Counted from the stretch's first letter, positions 25,571 through 34,622 are shown. The stretch: 64,000 bases of DNA from Caulobacter sp. 32-67-35 (GCA_002280875.1 NCEV01000011.1:1-64000); one strand, 5' to 3'. Numbers and translations: made by a program. The notes: a model not told the origin generated them from the letters alone.

Positions 25571-25765
25571 TCAGGCGTTCGGCAGGGGAGCGGTTTGCGG
25601 CGCAATGGCGATGGGGCTCGGCGCGGCCCGCGGGGATCGCGACACGGTGCGCTCGGACGTCGTCTTGGCCAGGGGACAGGTATCGAGCACGATGCCGAAC
25701 TGACCCAGCGCCACGGAGGACAACCAGACAACGGCGACAGCCAGTATTTCCGCCAGCAAGCTCAT
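25571..25765 (-). CDS. Small protein with N-terminal hydrophobic segment, function unknown
   Basis: Possible 64-residue protein starting MSLLAEILAVAVVWLSSVAL, a signal-peptide or membrane-anchor-like segment, followed by CPLAKTTSERTVSRSPRAAP and an Ala/Pro tail. An ATG four codons upstream (25777) is an alternative start. No strong ribosome site is visible, and I cannot assign a family. It lies between tipN and the MFS gene on the same strand. Confidence 0.4.
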   Translation of the reverse strand: MSLLAEILAVAVVWLSSVALGQFGIVLDTCPLAKTTSERTVSRSPRAAPSPIAIAPQTAPLPNA

Positions 25766-25852
25766 GGCCCGACCCATAGTGCGATAGCGGTGTTATGCGA
25801 TAGACTCGCGCCTTAGCCGAGTGAACTTTTGGTCATGATGGCAAGCATCCCG

Positions 25853-27019
25853 CTAGGATGGCTGCAGGCTGCCGGTGCGGCGGTGGAGAACTATCGCGCC
25901 CGCCAGGCCCAGAGCCGCCGTCACCGCCATGGCCAGATAGCCGTACGATCCGAACGCATCGAACAGCGGCCCCGCGCAGAGGGTCGCCACGCCCAGGGTA
26001 AACCCGCCTGAAAAGGCCGAGTTGAGGGCCTGACCGGCCGAGGCGTTGGCGGGCTGTGTCAGTTTCTCGATCAGACGCAGCGACGCCATGAACGTGGCCG
26101 CGAAGGTCAGGGCGTGCAGGGCCTGCATCGGAAACAGCATCCAGAGCGGCGGCGCAAAGGCATAGGCGATCCAGCGCAGCACCGCCGCGACGGCGCCGAG
26201 GATCAGCAGCTTCTCGGGACCCACCTTGCGGCGCCAGGGCTCCAGAAACCACATGAAGCCCACCTCGGCGGCGACGCCGACGCCCCACAGCAGGCCGATG
26301 ATCGGTTCAGAAATCCCCTGGTTGCGCCAGAGGATGGTCGAGAAACCGTAGTAGAAGGCGTGGGCGCCCTGGATCAGACCGACGGTCATCACCGCGAGCA
26401 CAAAGGTCCTGTCCCGCAACAGCGCCCCCAGGTCTTTCCAGCGTTCCGATCCCAACGGCTTGGCCCCCTCGGCGTGGACCCGTTCGGGCGGTACGAAAAC
26501 GCCGGCCGCCAAGGCCGCGAGCAAGGCCGACAGGGCAATCCAGAGGGGAATGATCGCCGGCGCGGCGAAGGTCAGCGCGACCCCCATCACCAGATTGGCG
26601 ACGATGAAGGCGGCAGAGCCCGTCCCGCGCGGCAGACCATAGTTGAAGCCTTCGGACCGCGCCCGGCGCAGGGTGACCACGTCGAGCAATGGCGATACGG
26701 TCGACAGCAGAGTCTGCCCGATGAACCAGGCGATCGCCAGGCCAAGGGCGCCTGGCGCGATCAGCAGCGCCGCATAGCCAAGCCCGGCGCCCAGCGACAG
26801 CAGCACCATGGGCGAGCGGCGCAGGGTGAAGCCGTCGGCCCATACCGCCAAAGCCGGGCCGGTAAACGGCTTGGCCAGCATCGGTATGGCCAGGATCAGG
26901 CCAATGGCCGCGCCGCTCAGGCCCCGATCGCGCAGATAGGTGGCGATATAGGGCAGGCTGACGCCCGTCCCCAGATAGATCGCGACGTAGAAAAAGCTGA
27001 GCCGCGTCAGGCTGCTCAT
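25853..27019 (-). CDS. MFS transporter (3-phenylpropionate/LacY-like MFS_1 type)
   Basis: Membrane protein of 388 residues with about 12 predicted helices. The N-terminal FFYVAIYLGTGVSLPYIATY, the loop YLRDRGLSGAAIGLILAIPM and the central GFNYGLPRGTGSAAFIVANL resemble the HcaT/LacY-like branch of the major facilitator superfamily. The substrate is unknown. It lies 46 bases after metG on the same strand and may be read from the metG transcript. There is no sign of a dedicated regulator nearby. Confidence 0.85.
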   Translation of the reverse strand: MSSLTRLSFFYVAIYLGTGVSLPYIATYLRDRGLSGAAIGLILAIPMLAKPFTGPALAVWADGFTLRRSPMVLLSLGAGLGYAALLIAPGALGLAIAWFIGQTLLSTVSPLLDVVTLRRARSEGFNYGLPRGTGSAAFIVANLVMGVALTFAAPAIIPLWIALSALLAALAAGVFVPPERVHAEGAKPLGSERWKDLGALLRDRTFVLAVMTVGLIQGAHAFYYGFSTILWRNQGISEPIIGLLWGVGVAAEVGFMWFLEPWRRKVGPEKLLILGAVAAVLRWIAYAFAPPLWMLFPMQALHALTFAATFMASLRLIEKLTQPANASAGQALNSAFSGGFTLGVATLCAGPLFDAFGSYGYLAMAVTAALGLAGAIVLHRRTGSLQPS

Positions 27020-27065
27020 CGCGCTCTACCGCCCGAGCAGGGGCCGCCTATGCCGCGCTTCGGGA

Positions 27066-28781
27066 TCACCCCTCTTCAGCCCCGCCGAAGCGAGCCGTCC
27101 ATTCGGCGATCATCTCCTCGTCGATCTTCTTGAAGAGGACCTCCGGCGCGCGGACCGACAGGCCGGTCGGCAGCGAAGACAGTTCGACCGCCGCGTCGTT
27201 CGACGGCCACGCAGCCGGGAACTCCAGCGAGAAGGCCTGGGCGATCTTTTCCGCCGCGAACGGGATAAAGGGCGTGGAGATCCTGGCGTACAGGGCCGCC
27301 AGATTCAGGGCCGTGCGCACGATCACGGCGGCGCGGTCGCGGTCGGTCTTGATCGCGGTCCACGGCGCGGCTTCCTGCAGGTACTCGTTGCCGACCACCC
27401 AGAGCGCCCGCAGCGCCTGGGCGCTCTTGCGCACCTCTATCGCGTCCATCTGTTCGGCCAGATCGGCCAGGCGCGCCGAAACGTCGGCGAACAGCTTCTC
27501 TTCCAGCGGACCAGGCTCGCCGCCCTCGGGGACGACGCCGTCGAACTTGCCTTCCGTGAACTTCAGGATGCGGTTGATGAAGTTGCCCAGCACGTCGGCC
27601 AGGTCGCGGTTCACCGAGCTGGCGAACATCTCCCAGGTGAAGGCGGTATCCGAGCTCTCGGGCGCGTTCGAGGTCAGGTACCAGCGCCAGAAGTCGGGCG
27701 GCAGGATTTCCAGCGCCGCGTCCATGAACACGCCGCGCTTGGAGCTGGTCGAGAACTTGCCGCCATACCAGTTGAGCCAGTTGAAGGCCTTGAGCATGTC
27801 GACGCTCTTCCATGGCTCTTCCGAGCCCAGGATCGTCGCCGGGAAGCTGACAGTGTGGAACGCCACGTTGTCCTTGCCCATGAACTCGACATACCGAACA
27901 TCCTGCGCGCCCGCGTCGGTGCGCCACCAACGCTTCCAGTCGCGGCCCTCTTCGGCGTCGGCCCATTCCTGGGTAGCGGCGATATATTCGATCGGAGCGT
28001 CGAACCAGACATAGAAGACCTTGCCTTCCATGCCCGGACGCGGCGCGCCGTCCTTGACCACCGGTACGCCCCAGGCCAGGTCGCGGGTGATGCCGCGATC
28101 GATCAGGCCCTCGTCCAGGAACTTGTAGGCGATCGACTTGGCCAGGACCGGCCAATCGCCATGGCCGTCGACCCAGGTCCGGATCCTGTCGGCCATCCTG
28201 GTCTGCAGCAGGTAAAGGTGGCGAGTGTCGCGCACTTCCAGGTTCCGCGAGCCGGAGATCACCGAATAGGCGTTCTTCAGGTCGGTCGGATCCAGCAGGT
28301 TGCCGCAATTGTCGCACTGGTCGCCACGCGCCTTTTCGAAGCCGCAGTGCGGGCAGGTTCCCTCGATATAGCGGTCGGGCAGGAAGCGCTTGTCGTCGAT
28401 GGAATAGACCATCTGGTCGACGCGTTCCTCGATCAGGCCGTTGGCCTCAAGAACCTCGGCGAAGTGCTGGGTCAGCTTGCGGTTCTGCGGTGAGGACGAG
28501 CGCCCGAACCAGTCCCACGACAGGCCGAACGCGGCGGCGACGTCACGCTGAAGAATATGCTGCTCGGCGCAGTAGGTTTCCACGTCCTGGCCTGCGGCGG
28601 CGGCTGCCAGCTCGGCGGGAGTCCCATGTTCATCGGTGGCGCAGATATAGAGCGTTTCATGGCCCCGGGCCCGCTGGAACCGCGCATAGACGTCGGCCGG
28701 CAACATCGATCCCGCCAGATTGCCCAGGTGCTTGATGCCGTTGATGTACGGCAGGGCGGAGGTGATCAGGATACGAGCCAT
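27066..28781 (-). CDS. metG: Methionyl-tRNA synthetase
   Basis: Protein of 571 residues. Class I signatures are [13 protein letters not shown] (HIGH equivalent) at residues 14-26 and [10 protein letters not shown] (KMSKS equivalent). A zinc knuckle CPHCGF...CDNCGN lies near 145-160. [11 protein letters not shown] and [11 protein letters not shown] are further MetRS blocks. It charges tRNA-Met in the cytoplasm. It lacks the C-terminal tRNA-binding extension of some MetRS proteins, consistent with its length. GGAAGA lies upstream of the ATG. The gene is essential and its frame is intact. Confidence 0.96.
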   Translation of the reverse strand: MARILITSALPYINGIKHLGNLAGSMLPADVYARFQRARGHETLYICATDEHGTPAELAAAAAGQDVETYCAEQHILQRDVAAAFGLSWDWFGRSSSPQNRKLTQHFAEVLEANGLIEERVDQMVYSIDDKRFLPDRYIEGTCPHCGFEKARGDQCDNCGNLLDPTDLKNAYSVISGSRNLEVRDTRHLYLLQTRMADRIRTWVDGHGDWPVLAKSIAYKFLDEGLIDRGITRDLAWGVPVVKDGAPRPGMEGKVFYVWFDAPIEYIAATQEWADAEEGRDWKRWWRTDAGAQDVRYVEFMGKDNVAFHTVSFPATILGSEEPWKSVDMLKAFNWLNWYGGKFSTSSKRGVFMDAALEILPPDFWRWYLTSNAPESSDTAFTWEMFASSVNRDLADVLGNFINRILKFTEGKFDGVVPEGGEPGPLEEKLFADVSARLADLAEQMDAIEVRKSAQALRALWVVGNEYLQEAAPWTAIKTDRDRAAVIVRTALNLAALYARISTPFIPFAAEKIAQAFSLEFPAAWPSNDAAVELSSLPTGLSVRAPEVLFKKIDEEMIAEWTARFGGAEEG

Positions 28782-28949
28782 GAGGCGAAGTCTTCCGGGG
28801 AGTCAGAGATCAAGGAAACAGGCGTTCGCATATAGAAGGCTGGGCCGCGAAACAAAAGCGCCGGGCCGTTGACCAAACGCCGTTATGCGGCTTCCCTTCC
28901 CTTGGGTGAGCCGGACAAGACGATCCGGCCCCATCGGGGGATAGCGCTT

Positions 28950-29363
28950 ATGAAGACCATCAACTGGCTGGGCCTCGTCGCGGCCCTGGTCGTCGGCCAG
29001 GTCATCGGCATCGTCTGGTACGGCTCGCTCTTCAGCGCCGCCTGGCAGGAAGCGATGGAAATGACGCAGGCTGACTTCGCCGGAACCGAGTGGCGGATGA
29101 GCCTGGGCCTCGTCAACATGGTGGTCATTCTGATCGGCCTGGACTGGCTGATCGGCCGTCTGGACGCCCGCAGCTGGATGGCCGGCGCCAGGGTCGCCCT
29201 GGCCGCTTGCATCTTCTTCGCCCTGACGGTGGTCAGCCTCGACTACATCTATGCGGCCGGCAACCTGCCGCTGCTGTGGATCGACGGCGGCTATCAGCTA
29301 CTGACCTATGTGATCGGCGGCGCGCTGCTGGGCGGCCTGAGGTTGAAGCCGAAAGCACCTTAG
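28950..29363 (+). CDS. DUF1761 domain-containing membrane protein
   Basis: Protein of 137 residues with four hydrophobic segments. The opening INWLGLVAALVVGQVIGIVWYGSLF and the ending IDGGYQLLTYVIGGALLGGLR are typical of DUF1761, a small inner-membrane family without known function. A longer frame begins at 28869, but the ATG at 28950 follows a GGGGGA ribosome site and matches the family start. It is divergent from metG. A strong hairpin and tRNA-Thr follow. Confidence 0.82.
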   Translation: MKTINWLGLVAALVVGQVIGIVWYGSLFSAAWQEAMEMTQADFAGTEWRMSLGLVNMVVILIGLDWLIGRLDARSWMAGARVALAACIFFALTVVSLDYIYAAGNLPLLWIDGGYQLLTYVIGGALLGGLRLKPKAP

Positions 29364-29412
29364 TCGCCGACGACCAAAGCCATTGCCCGGCGGCGATCCG
29401 GACGCTAAGGAG

Positions 29413-29440
29413 GCCACCGTCCGCTTCAAGCGGCGGTGGC
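29413..29440 (+). terminator. Hairpin between the DUF1761 gene and tRNA-Thr
   Basis: GCCACCG pairs with CGGTGGC, and inside, after one bulged T, CCGC pairs with GCGG around TTCAA. The 3' arm contains the first two bases of the mature tRNA (29439-29440). There is no T run. It may terminate the upstream gene or act in 5' processing of the tRNA precursor. Confidence 0.5.
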
Positions 29441-29514
29441 CGGTTTAGCTCAGCTGGTAGAGCAGCGGTTTTGTAAACCGAAGGTCGCGGGTTCGATTCC
29501 TGCAACCGGCACCA
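29439..29514 (+). tRNA. tRNA-Thr (anticodon UGU)
   Basis: A 76-base cloverleaf with encoded CCA. The acceptor GCCGGTT pairs with AACCGGC, the D arm is GCTC...GAGC, the anticodon loop is TTTGTAA with anticodon TGT, and the T arm is GCGGGTTCGATTCCTGC. The first anticodon-stem pair (G27 with A43) is a mismatch; the other four pairs are sound. It reads ACA and other threonine codons. Confidence 0.95.
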
Positions 29515-29519
29515 CTCTC

Positions 29520-30632
29520 CTAAGACGCCTTGGTCTCGGCGCCCAGGAACACCACCTTGGCGCCCTTCTGGACGGCCGCGCCCAGTTCGGCGGCGTCCCA
29601 GTTGGTCAGGCGCACACAGCCGTGCGAGGCGCGCTTGTTGACCAGCTTGGGATCAGGGGTGCCGTGGATGCCGTAGGTGTCCTTGGTCAGGTCGATCCAG
29701 GTGGAGCCGACGGGATTGTTGGGCCCGGCCTGGATGGTCAGCTTGCCCTTGGGCTTGCCGAAGGTCAGGCGCGACGGGTCGTAGGTATAGGTGGGGTTGG
29801 GCGCGAGCGTGTTGACGGCCCACTCGCCCACGGGCGCCGGGCGCTCAGTGCTGCCCACTGTGGCGGGATAGACGGCCAGCTGAACCGCCTTGTCGTCGAA
29901 GACGCGGACCTGGCCGCGCGCCTTGTCGATCTCGATGCGCGCCACCTTGCCGGCCAGCCTGTCGGGTCCAGCGGCGGCGACGACGATGGCGGTCCCGGCG
30001 GCCGTGAAATCGACGCCGGGATTGAGGGCCTGCAGCAGCGCCTCGTCCATGTGGAAGCGCTCGGCCAGGGCCTCCAGCGGCGTGCCGTAGCCAAGGCTGG
30101 GCAGCTTGGCCATGGCTTCATAGTCGTCCTTGGGGATGTTGGGCTGGAAGGGACCGGCGACATCTTCAGGGGTGATGAGATAGTCGGTCATCACCGGCCC
30201 GGCGTCGCCAGCGACCAGGGCGTCCCACGAAACCTTGTCCAGCTTGCCATTGACCGGCAGGCCCCTGGCGGCCTGGAAGGCTTCAAGCGCCAGAGTGACA
30301 TTGGTTCCGGGTCGCCCATCGATGACGCCCGGCGACATGTGGGCGCGGTCGAGCAGGATCTGGGCGCGGGTCATCGCCCGCTTGATCGCCTCGGGATCGG
30401 TGACGGCCGGATCAAAGATCGCCGCGTCGATGGCCTGAGCCTGGGGCGAAGCCGAGGCCGCGACGACGGCGGGCGGGGCGTCGACCACGGGCATATCGGT
30501 CTGGGCTGGGGTCGGCGCGGGCGGGGCGACAGGCGATGCGGCGGCAGGCGGTTCCGGAGCCGGATCCGAACAGGCCGCCGTGGCGAGGGCGCAACCGAGT
30601 ATCAGGGCGACGGCGCGCGGATCGAGGGGCAT
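29520..30632 (-). CDS. L,D-transpeptidase (YkuD domain) lipoprotein
   Basis: Protein of 370 residues. The N-terminus ends in a lipobox (LATAAC, about residue 21), so it is probably a lipoprotein. A proline-rich spacer is followed by a peptidoglycan-binding-like region (VIDGRPGTNVTLALEAFQ) and a LysM-like segment. The C-terminal YkuD domain has the catalytic HGT ... SHGCVRL motif near residue 345. It forms 3-3 peptidoglycan crosslinks or anchors proteins to the wall. I start at 30632 with GGAG upstream; a frame from 30743 would hide the lipobox. It diverges from an M15 carboxypeptidase gene, and both act on peptidoglycan. Confidence 0.9.
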   Translation of the reverse strand: MPLDPRAVALILGCALATAACSDPAPEPPAAASPVAPPAPTPAQTDMPVVDAPPAVVAASASPQAQAIDAAIFDPAVTDPEAIKRAMTRAQILLDRAHMSPGVIDGRPGTNVTLALEAFQAARGLPVNGKLDKVSWDALVAGDAGPVMTDYLITPEDVAGPFQPNIPKDDYEAMAKLPSLGYGTPLEALAERFHMDEALLQALNPGVDFTAAGTAIVVAAAGPDRLAGKVARIEIDKARGQVRVFDDKAVQLAVYPATVGSTERPAPVGEWAVNTLAPNPTYTYDPSRLTFGKPKGKLTIQAGPNNPVGSTWIDLTKDTYGIHGTPDPKLVNKRASHGCVRLTNWDAAELGAAVQKGAKVVFLGAETKAS

Positions 30633-30712
30633 GGTGGAAACTCCAGACGGAACGACTGCCGATCTGAAGCCTTCAGTCATGGCTAAGTTCCAATGATCCT
30701 GGGGAGAAACGG

Positions 30713-31789
30713 TTGAAGCTGCTGCGCCGCCTGGCCTGGACATTGGGCATAGTCGCCCTGACGGTGGCCGCCTTCACGATCTGGGTGATCTGGCCGGGCA
30801 AGGCTCCGGTTCCGCCACCGCTGGTCACCGACCCGCCGCCCCCGTGGGAGCAGCAGGGTGCGACACAATATATCCCTTCGGTGGATCCTCCGGCGGCTGC
30901 GCCCTTCACGGCGCGCAACGAAGCCTGTGACACAGGCGCCGCCCCGCCAGGCGCTGCGGCCGTAAACGCCGCGTCGCTCACCACGATGGTCTGGTCGCCG
31001 TTCGGGCGTCCCGAGGTCGGCTGGGAAATCTACGCGCCGCGCATCGCCGCCGAGATCGACACTGCCTGCGCCCCGGATACTCGCCGGTTCGCGGCCTTGC
31101 TGGCCAAATGGCAGCAGTCGCGTGGTCTGAAGCCGACCGGCGTGATGGACCTGAGCGCTTTCCAGCCCATGCTGACGGGCTGGCACCTGCAGCGGCCGTT
31201 CGTGCGGGTCAACAACACCGGGATCTGCCCCGGCGCGCCGCTGTTGTCGGGACTGAACACCGCCAAGCCGAACGAAAGCTATGGCGGCAAGACGATCCAG
31301 CTGCGGCCCGGCGCGCTGGAGGCCTATCGCCGGATGGTGGCCGAGGCCAGGGCCGCCGGGGTGATCCAGCGGCCCGAGACGCTGACCATCTTCTCCGGCT
31401 TCCGCGAGCCGGCCGCCGACGCCGCGCGCTGCGAGCGTGACAACAACTGCCAGGGCCTGGTGCGGACCATCTGCTCGGCCCACCGCACCGGGCTGGCCCT
31501 GGACATCTATATCGCCACCGCCCCGGGCTTTGGCCCCGACAGCTCGGCCGACGATAATCGCCGCGCCATGGCCCGCTCGGCGGTCTTCCGGTGGATGGTC
31601 GTCAACGCGGGCCGGTTTGGCTTCGTCAACTACGCCTACGAGCCCTGGCACTGGGAGTGGACCGGCGAGCCGCTGCTGCCGGGCGTACCGATCAAGAGCC
31701 TGTCCCAGGCAGGGTCGGCGCCGGTCGAGCCCGCCCCGTCATCGATCGCGCCGCTGCGGCAGGGAACCGGTTCGGCCGTCGTGCGCTAA
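30713..31789 (+). CDS. M15 family D-alanyl-D-alanine carboxypeptidase (VanY-like)
   Basis: Protein of 358 residues with one N-terminal membrane anchor (residues 7-27) and a proline-rich linker. The C-terminal metallopeptidase domain holds zinc ligands in SAHRTGLALDIY and EPWHWEW. It would trim terminal D-Ala from peptidoglycan stem peptides in the periplasm, which creates tetrapeptides, the donors for the L,D-transpeptidase encoded divergently. The start is TTG with GGGGAG 7 bases upstream. The 80-base divergent region should hold both promoters. Confidence 0.87.
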   Translation: MKLLRRLAWTLGIVALTVAAFTIWVIWPGKAPVPPPLVTDPPPPWEQQGATQYIPSVDPPAAAPFTARNEACDTGAAPPGAAAVNAASLTTMVWSPFGRPEVGWEIYAPRIAAEIDTACAPDTRRFAALLAKWQQSRGLKPTGVMDLSAFQPMLTGWHLQRPFVRVNNTGICPGAPLLSGLNTAKPNESYGGKTIQLRPGALEAYRRMVAEARAAGVIQRPETLTIFSGFREPAADAARCERDNNCQGLVRTICSAHRTGLALDIYIATAPGFGPDSSADDNRRAMARSAVFRWMVVNAGRFGFVNYAYEPWHWEWTGEPLLPGVPIKSLSQAGSAPVEPAPSSIAPLRQGTGSAVVR

Positions 31790-31967
31790 CAGTACAGGTT
31801 CGAGGCTTATCCCCTCCCTCGGTCCCATCCCCTTGTACCGCGCCGTTGTGCGCGGCGACCTTTCTCCAGCCCGCGCGCCTCGTGCGTCGGGCTGGAGGTT
31901 TTCTTCCCCCTCTCACTCTCGAGCCAAGCCCGTGCTATGCGCGGACGTGTCCCTTGAGAGCTGCGTC

Positions 31968-32438
31968 GTGAACACCCCCCGCCCGCCCGTGATCTTCATC
32001 GACGCCGACGCCTGCCCGGTGAAGGACGAGGTCTACAAGGTCGCCGCGCGCTATGGGCTGAAGACCTTCGTGGTCTCCAACAGCTGGATCCGCGTGCCCC
32101 TGACCCCGGCCGTCGAGCAGGTGGTGGTCGACGCGGGCCCCGACATCGCCGACGACTGGATCGCCGAGCGCGCCCAGCCCGGCGACGTGGCCGTGACCAA
32201 CGACATCCCCCTGGCCGACCGGGTGCTGAAGGCCGGCGCCGCCGCCGTGGTGCCGAACGGCCGGATCTTCACGCCCGACATGATCGGCTCGGCCCTGGCC
32301 TCGCGGTCCATCGGCGAGCACCTGCGCTCGATGGGCGAGATCACCGGCGGCCCCAAGGCCTTTGGCCCCAATGACCGCAGCAAATTCCTGCAGGCCCTCG
32401 ACACCGTGGTGGTCAAGGCCACGCGAGGCCGGCGATGA
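31968..32438 (+). CDS. YaiI/YqxD family protein (DUF188)
   Basis: Protein of 156 residues, the usual family length. FIDADACPVKDEVYKVA at the N-terminus, AQPGDVAVTNDIPLADRVL in the middle and MGEITGGPKAFGPNDRSKFL near the end are the family signature. The fold is PIN-like, so a nuclease role has been proposed, but function is unproven. The start is GTG at 31968 with GAGAG upstream; a longer frame from 31437 overlaps the carboxypeptidase gene and is not coding. Its stop overlaps the arfB start (ATGA). Confidence 0.87.
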   Translation: MNTPRPPVIFIDADACPVKDEVYKVAARYGLKTFVVSNSWIRVPLTPAVEQVVVDAGPDIADDWIAERAQPGDVAVTNDIPLADRVLKAGAAAVVPNGRIFTPDMIGSALASRSIGEHLRSMGEITGGPKAFGPNDRSKFLQALDTVVVKATRGRR

Positions 32439-32857
32439 TCGAGATCACCTCCTGGCTGCGGATCGACGACGACGAGATCATCGAGAAGGCGACCCGCGCC
32501 TCAGGTCCCGGTGGCCAGCACGTCAACAAGACCTCGACCGCCATCGAGCTTCGGTTCGATGTGCGGAACTCCCCCACCCTGCCCGAGGACGTCAAGGCGC
32601 GGCTGGAGACGCTGGGCGGCAGCCGCATGACGCTGGACGGCGTACTGGTGCTGTTTGCCCAAGGCAGCCGCTCGCAGGAAATGAACCGCCAGGAGGCGCG
32701 CGACCGACTGATCGACCTGATCAAGCGCGCGACGGAAAAGCCCAAGCCGCGAAGGCCGACCAAGCCGACCTATTCCAGCAAGCTGAAGCGGCTGGAGACC
32801 AAGGGCAAACGCGCGGGGATCAAGAGCCTGCGGGGCAAGCCCAAAGGCGACGACTAG
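32435..32857 (+). CDS. arfB: Alternative ribosome-rescue peptidyl-tRNA hydrolase ArfB (YaeJ)
   Basis: Protein of 140 residues. The catalytic GPGGQHVNKTSTAIEL (GGQ) lies near residues 24-39, and a basic C-terminal tail (KPKPRRPTKPT...GKPKGDD) enters the mRNA channel of stalled ribosomes in this family. It releases peptide from non-stop ribosomes as a backup to trans-translation. The ATG overlaps the YaiI-family stop, so the two are co-translated. The 3' end overlaps the convergent MarR gene by four bases. smpB, part of the main rescue pathway, lies 13 kb away in this window. Confidence 0.92.
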   Translation: MIEITSWLRIDDDEIIEKATRASGPGGQHVNKTSTAIELRFDVRNSPTLPEDVKARLETLGGSRMTLDGVLVLFAQGSRSQEMNRQEARDRLIDLIKRATEKPKPRRPTKPTYSSKLKRLETKGKRAGIKSLRGKPKGDD

Positions 32858-33384
32858 AGAGACGAAGACGGCGCCGTCAGCGCCTCGGCGGGCGTGTTGA
32901 ACGCCAGCACGTCCTGCTTCCATTCGGGCTCTTCGATCAGCCCGCCCAGCATCTTCTTCAGATAGCCCGTCATCACCACCTGCTCTTCCGCGGTCAGCTC
33001 GCTGCAGACCTCCTCGTTGAGGGGGCGGATATCGGCGCGGATCCTGGTGAGCAGTTCTTCGCCCGCCTGGGTCAGGCTGACGACGACAATGCGGCGGTCG
33101 GTCGGCGAGGTCTTGCGCTCGACCAGGCCGTCGCGGATCAAGCCGTCGACCGAGCGCGTCAGGGTCGTGCGGTCGCTGGCCGACAGCTTGGCCAGCCGGG
33201 TCATGGAGCACTCGCCAAAGCGGCGCAGAGCCACCAGGGCCACCCACTTGGGAAAGGTCAGGCCATGCTTGGCGATACAGTCGGCGGCCAGGGCGCGGCG
33301 GTGCTGCTCGGTCTGATAGAGCAGATAGCTGAGATAGCTTGGCAGCGGCAAGGCGTGCTCTTCCCCGATGTCGTGCGTCCGCAT
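32854..33384 (-). CDS. MarR-family transcriptional regulator
   Basis: Protein of 176 residues. The winged helix contains TRLAKLSASDRTTLTRSVDGL (recognition region), then GLVERKTSPTDRRIVVVSLT (wing with the typical DRR motif). Several upstream starts are open. I chose 33384 because GGGGGGA lies four bases before it, whereas the ATG at 33417 has no ribosome site. The target is unknown, and it is not obviously divergent from a transporter or enzyme. A terminator for the next minus-strand gene lies upstream. Confidence 0.85.
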   Translation of the reverse strand: MRTHDIGEEHALPLPSYLSYLLYQTEQHRRALAADCIAKHGLTFPKWVALVALRRFGECSMTRLAKLSASDRTTLTRSVDGLIRDGLVERKTSPTDRRIVVVSLTQAGEELLTRIRADIRPLNEEVCSELTAEEQVVMTGYLKKMLGGLIEEPEWKQDVLAFNTPAEALTAPSSSL

Positions 33385-33505
33385 CTCGTCCCCCCGGGCG
33401 TGCGTGGGCGCCTTCATGTCATGAGGTTTTGACCGGCGCAATCGCGGTCGGGGCGTCGCGACGTATAATTGAGCGCAATCGCACTGGTCGCGCTCAGCAA
33501 GCACA

Positions 33506-33533
33506 AAAAGCCCCGCGAGAGGGCTCGCGGGGC
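33506..33533 (-). terminator. Rho-independent terminator downstream of the 70-residue small gene
   Basis: GCCCCGCGAG pairs perfectly with CTCGCGGGGC around a four-base loop, and on the minus strand TTTTT follows. It lies 35 bases after the stop of the small gene at 33568, which supports that gene being transcribed. Confidence 0.85.
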
Positions 33534-33567
33534 AAGGCAGGGTCGGGGTTACAGGGGGGAGTAGAGG

Positions 33568-33780
33568 TCAGGCGGCCGCCGCCCGATTGCGTGCCCGGCC
33601 GCGGCTTAGCCAGTCATCGGGATAGGTCTCGCGGACGGTGATGGACTTGAACTGGCTGACAGGGATGCGCGCTGCGTCCCCCGGGTTGAGATCGCGCGAC
33701 ACAGAATGGCCGGCGAACTCTTCGATGATGGTGATCACCTGGCTGCTGCCGACGGTGTTCTCGATGAGGACCATGTTCAT
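33568..33780 (-). CDS. Small conserved-looking protein of unknown function
   Basis: Protein of 70 residues, MNMVLIENTVGSSQVITIIE followed by a segment with DLNPGDAARIPVSQFKSITVRETYP and a short Arg/Ala tail. It has no signal peptide or membrane segment. The composition and the good terminator behind it suggest a real gene, but I do not recognise the family. A second ATG two codons in (33774) is an alternative start. It lies 52 bases after the GcrA-like gene on the same strand and may form an operon with it. Confidence 0.6.
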   Translation of the reverse strand: MNMVLIENTVGSSQVITIIEEFAGHSVSRDLNPGDAARIPVSQFKSITVRETYPDDWLSRGRARNRAAAA

Positions 33781-33832
33781 GGAAGTCTACTCAATCAGAT
33801 GAGGGTGGCGTTGGGGGCGAAGCAGATCGGTC

Positions 33833-34336
33833 TCAGCCGAGGCGTTGCTGGATCCGTTTTTCCGGCACGCCCTGACGGGTCCAGGCCTCGATCTCGCCGG
33901 CCGACTGGAAACGGCGGAAGGCGCCCTGGGCGTGCTGGTCGCAGTAGGAGCCGCGCTTGGGCTTCTCGCGGCCGCAAAAGCCGAAGTCGTTCTGATCGGG
34001 ATTGCCGATCGGCCAGCGGCAGGAATGGGTCTCAAGGCCGAGGATGCTGGAGGTCGGCTCCAGGTCTACGATGGTTGGGGCGACGCGAATAACCGCACTG
34101 CGCGTCGGCGTGATCGCGGTGGCCGGACGGGCGCGGACCTGGAGGCGGCTTGGCGAGCGAACCGACGAGGTGCGCTGGCGGACCGGGGTCTCGCGAACGG
34201 TGATGCCCAGACGGTGAACCTTGCCGATGACGGCGCTGCGGCTGACGCCGCCCAGCTGCCGGGCCACCTGGCTGGCGCTCATGCCTTCGAGCCAGAGTTT
34301 CTTCAGAACTGCGGTGCGCTCTTCATTCCAGTCCAT
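33833..34336 (-). CDS. GcrA-family cell-cycle regulator (paralogue)
   Basis: Protein of 167 residues. The N-terminal domain MDWNEERTAVLKKLWLEGMS followed by ASQVARQLGGVSRSAVIGKV is the GcrA DNA-binding region, and the C-terminal block CRWPIGNP ... FCGREKPKRGSYCDQH is the conserved GcrA end. GcrA acts with sigma-70 at promoters carrying CcrM-methylated GANTC sites. Whether this is GcrA itself or a paralogue cannot be decided here. The linker differs from what I recall of GcrA, so I leave the symbol empty. The start at 34336 matches the family; a 19-residue upstream extension is not protein-like. A GAATC site occurs in the upstream gap (34457). Confidence 0.85.
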   Translation of the reverse strand: MDWNEERTAVLKKLWLEGMSASQVARQLGGVSRSAVIGKVHRLGITVRETPVRQRTSSVRSPSRLQVRARPATAITPTRSAVIRVAPTIVDLEPTSSILGLETHSCRWPIGNPDQNDFGFCGREKPKRGSYCDQHAQGAFRRFQSAGEIEAWTRQGVPEKRIQQRLG

Positions 34337-34622
34337 GTTCTTTTTTCCAACCCAGAGCGGGGCAGCCCCCCCGCCTCTTTTGGGTAGGATCATGGTTAAC
34401 GGGCGTCAAATATTTATGTGTAGACCCACGGTTCGCGAATTCACCTTTCGTCAGTGGAATCATATCCGTACCAACAATTGTCGCAGGGGGGCCTTTGGAG
34501 GCCCGCCTTAAGCTTGACGACATAACGATGTTATACAAGAAATTGTGACCCAGAACCTGGGCAGTAATTGAATGTGGCGCGGCGTCGCATAGTTTGCGTC
34601 TTAGTGTCGCTCGGGGAGTTTC

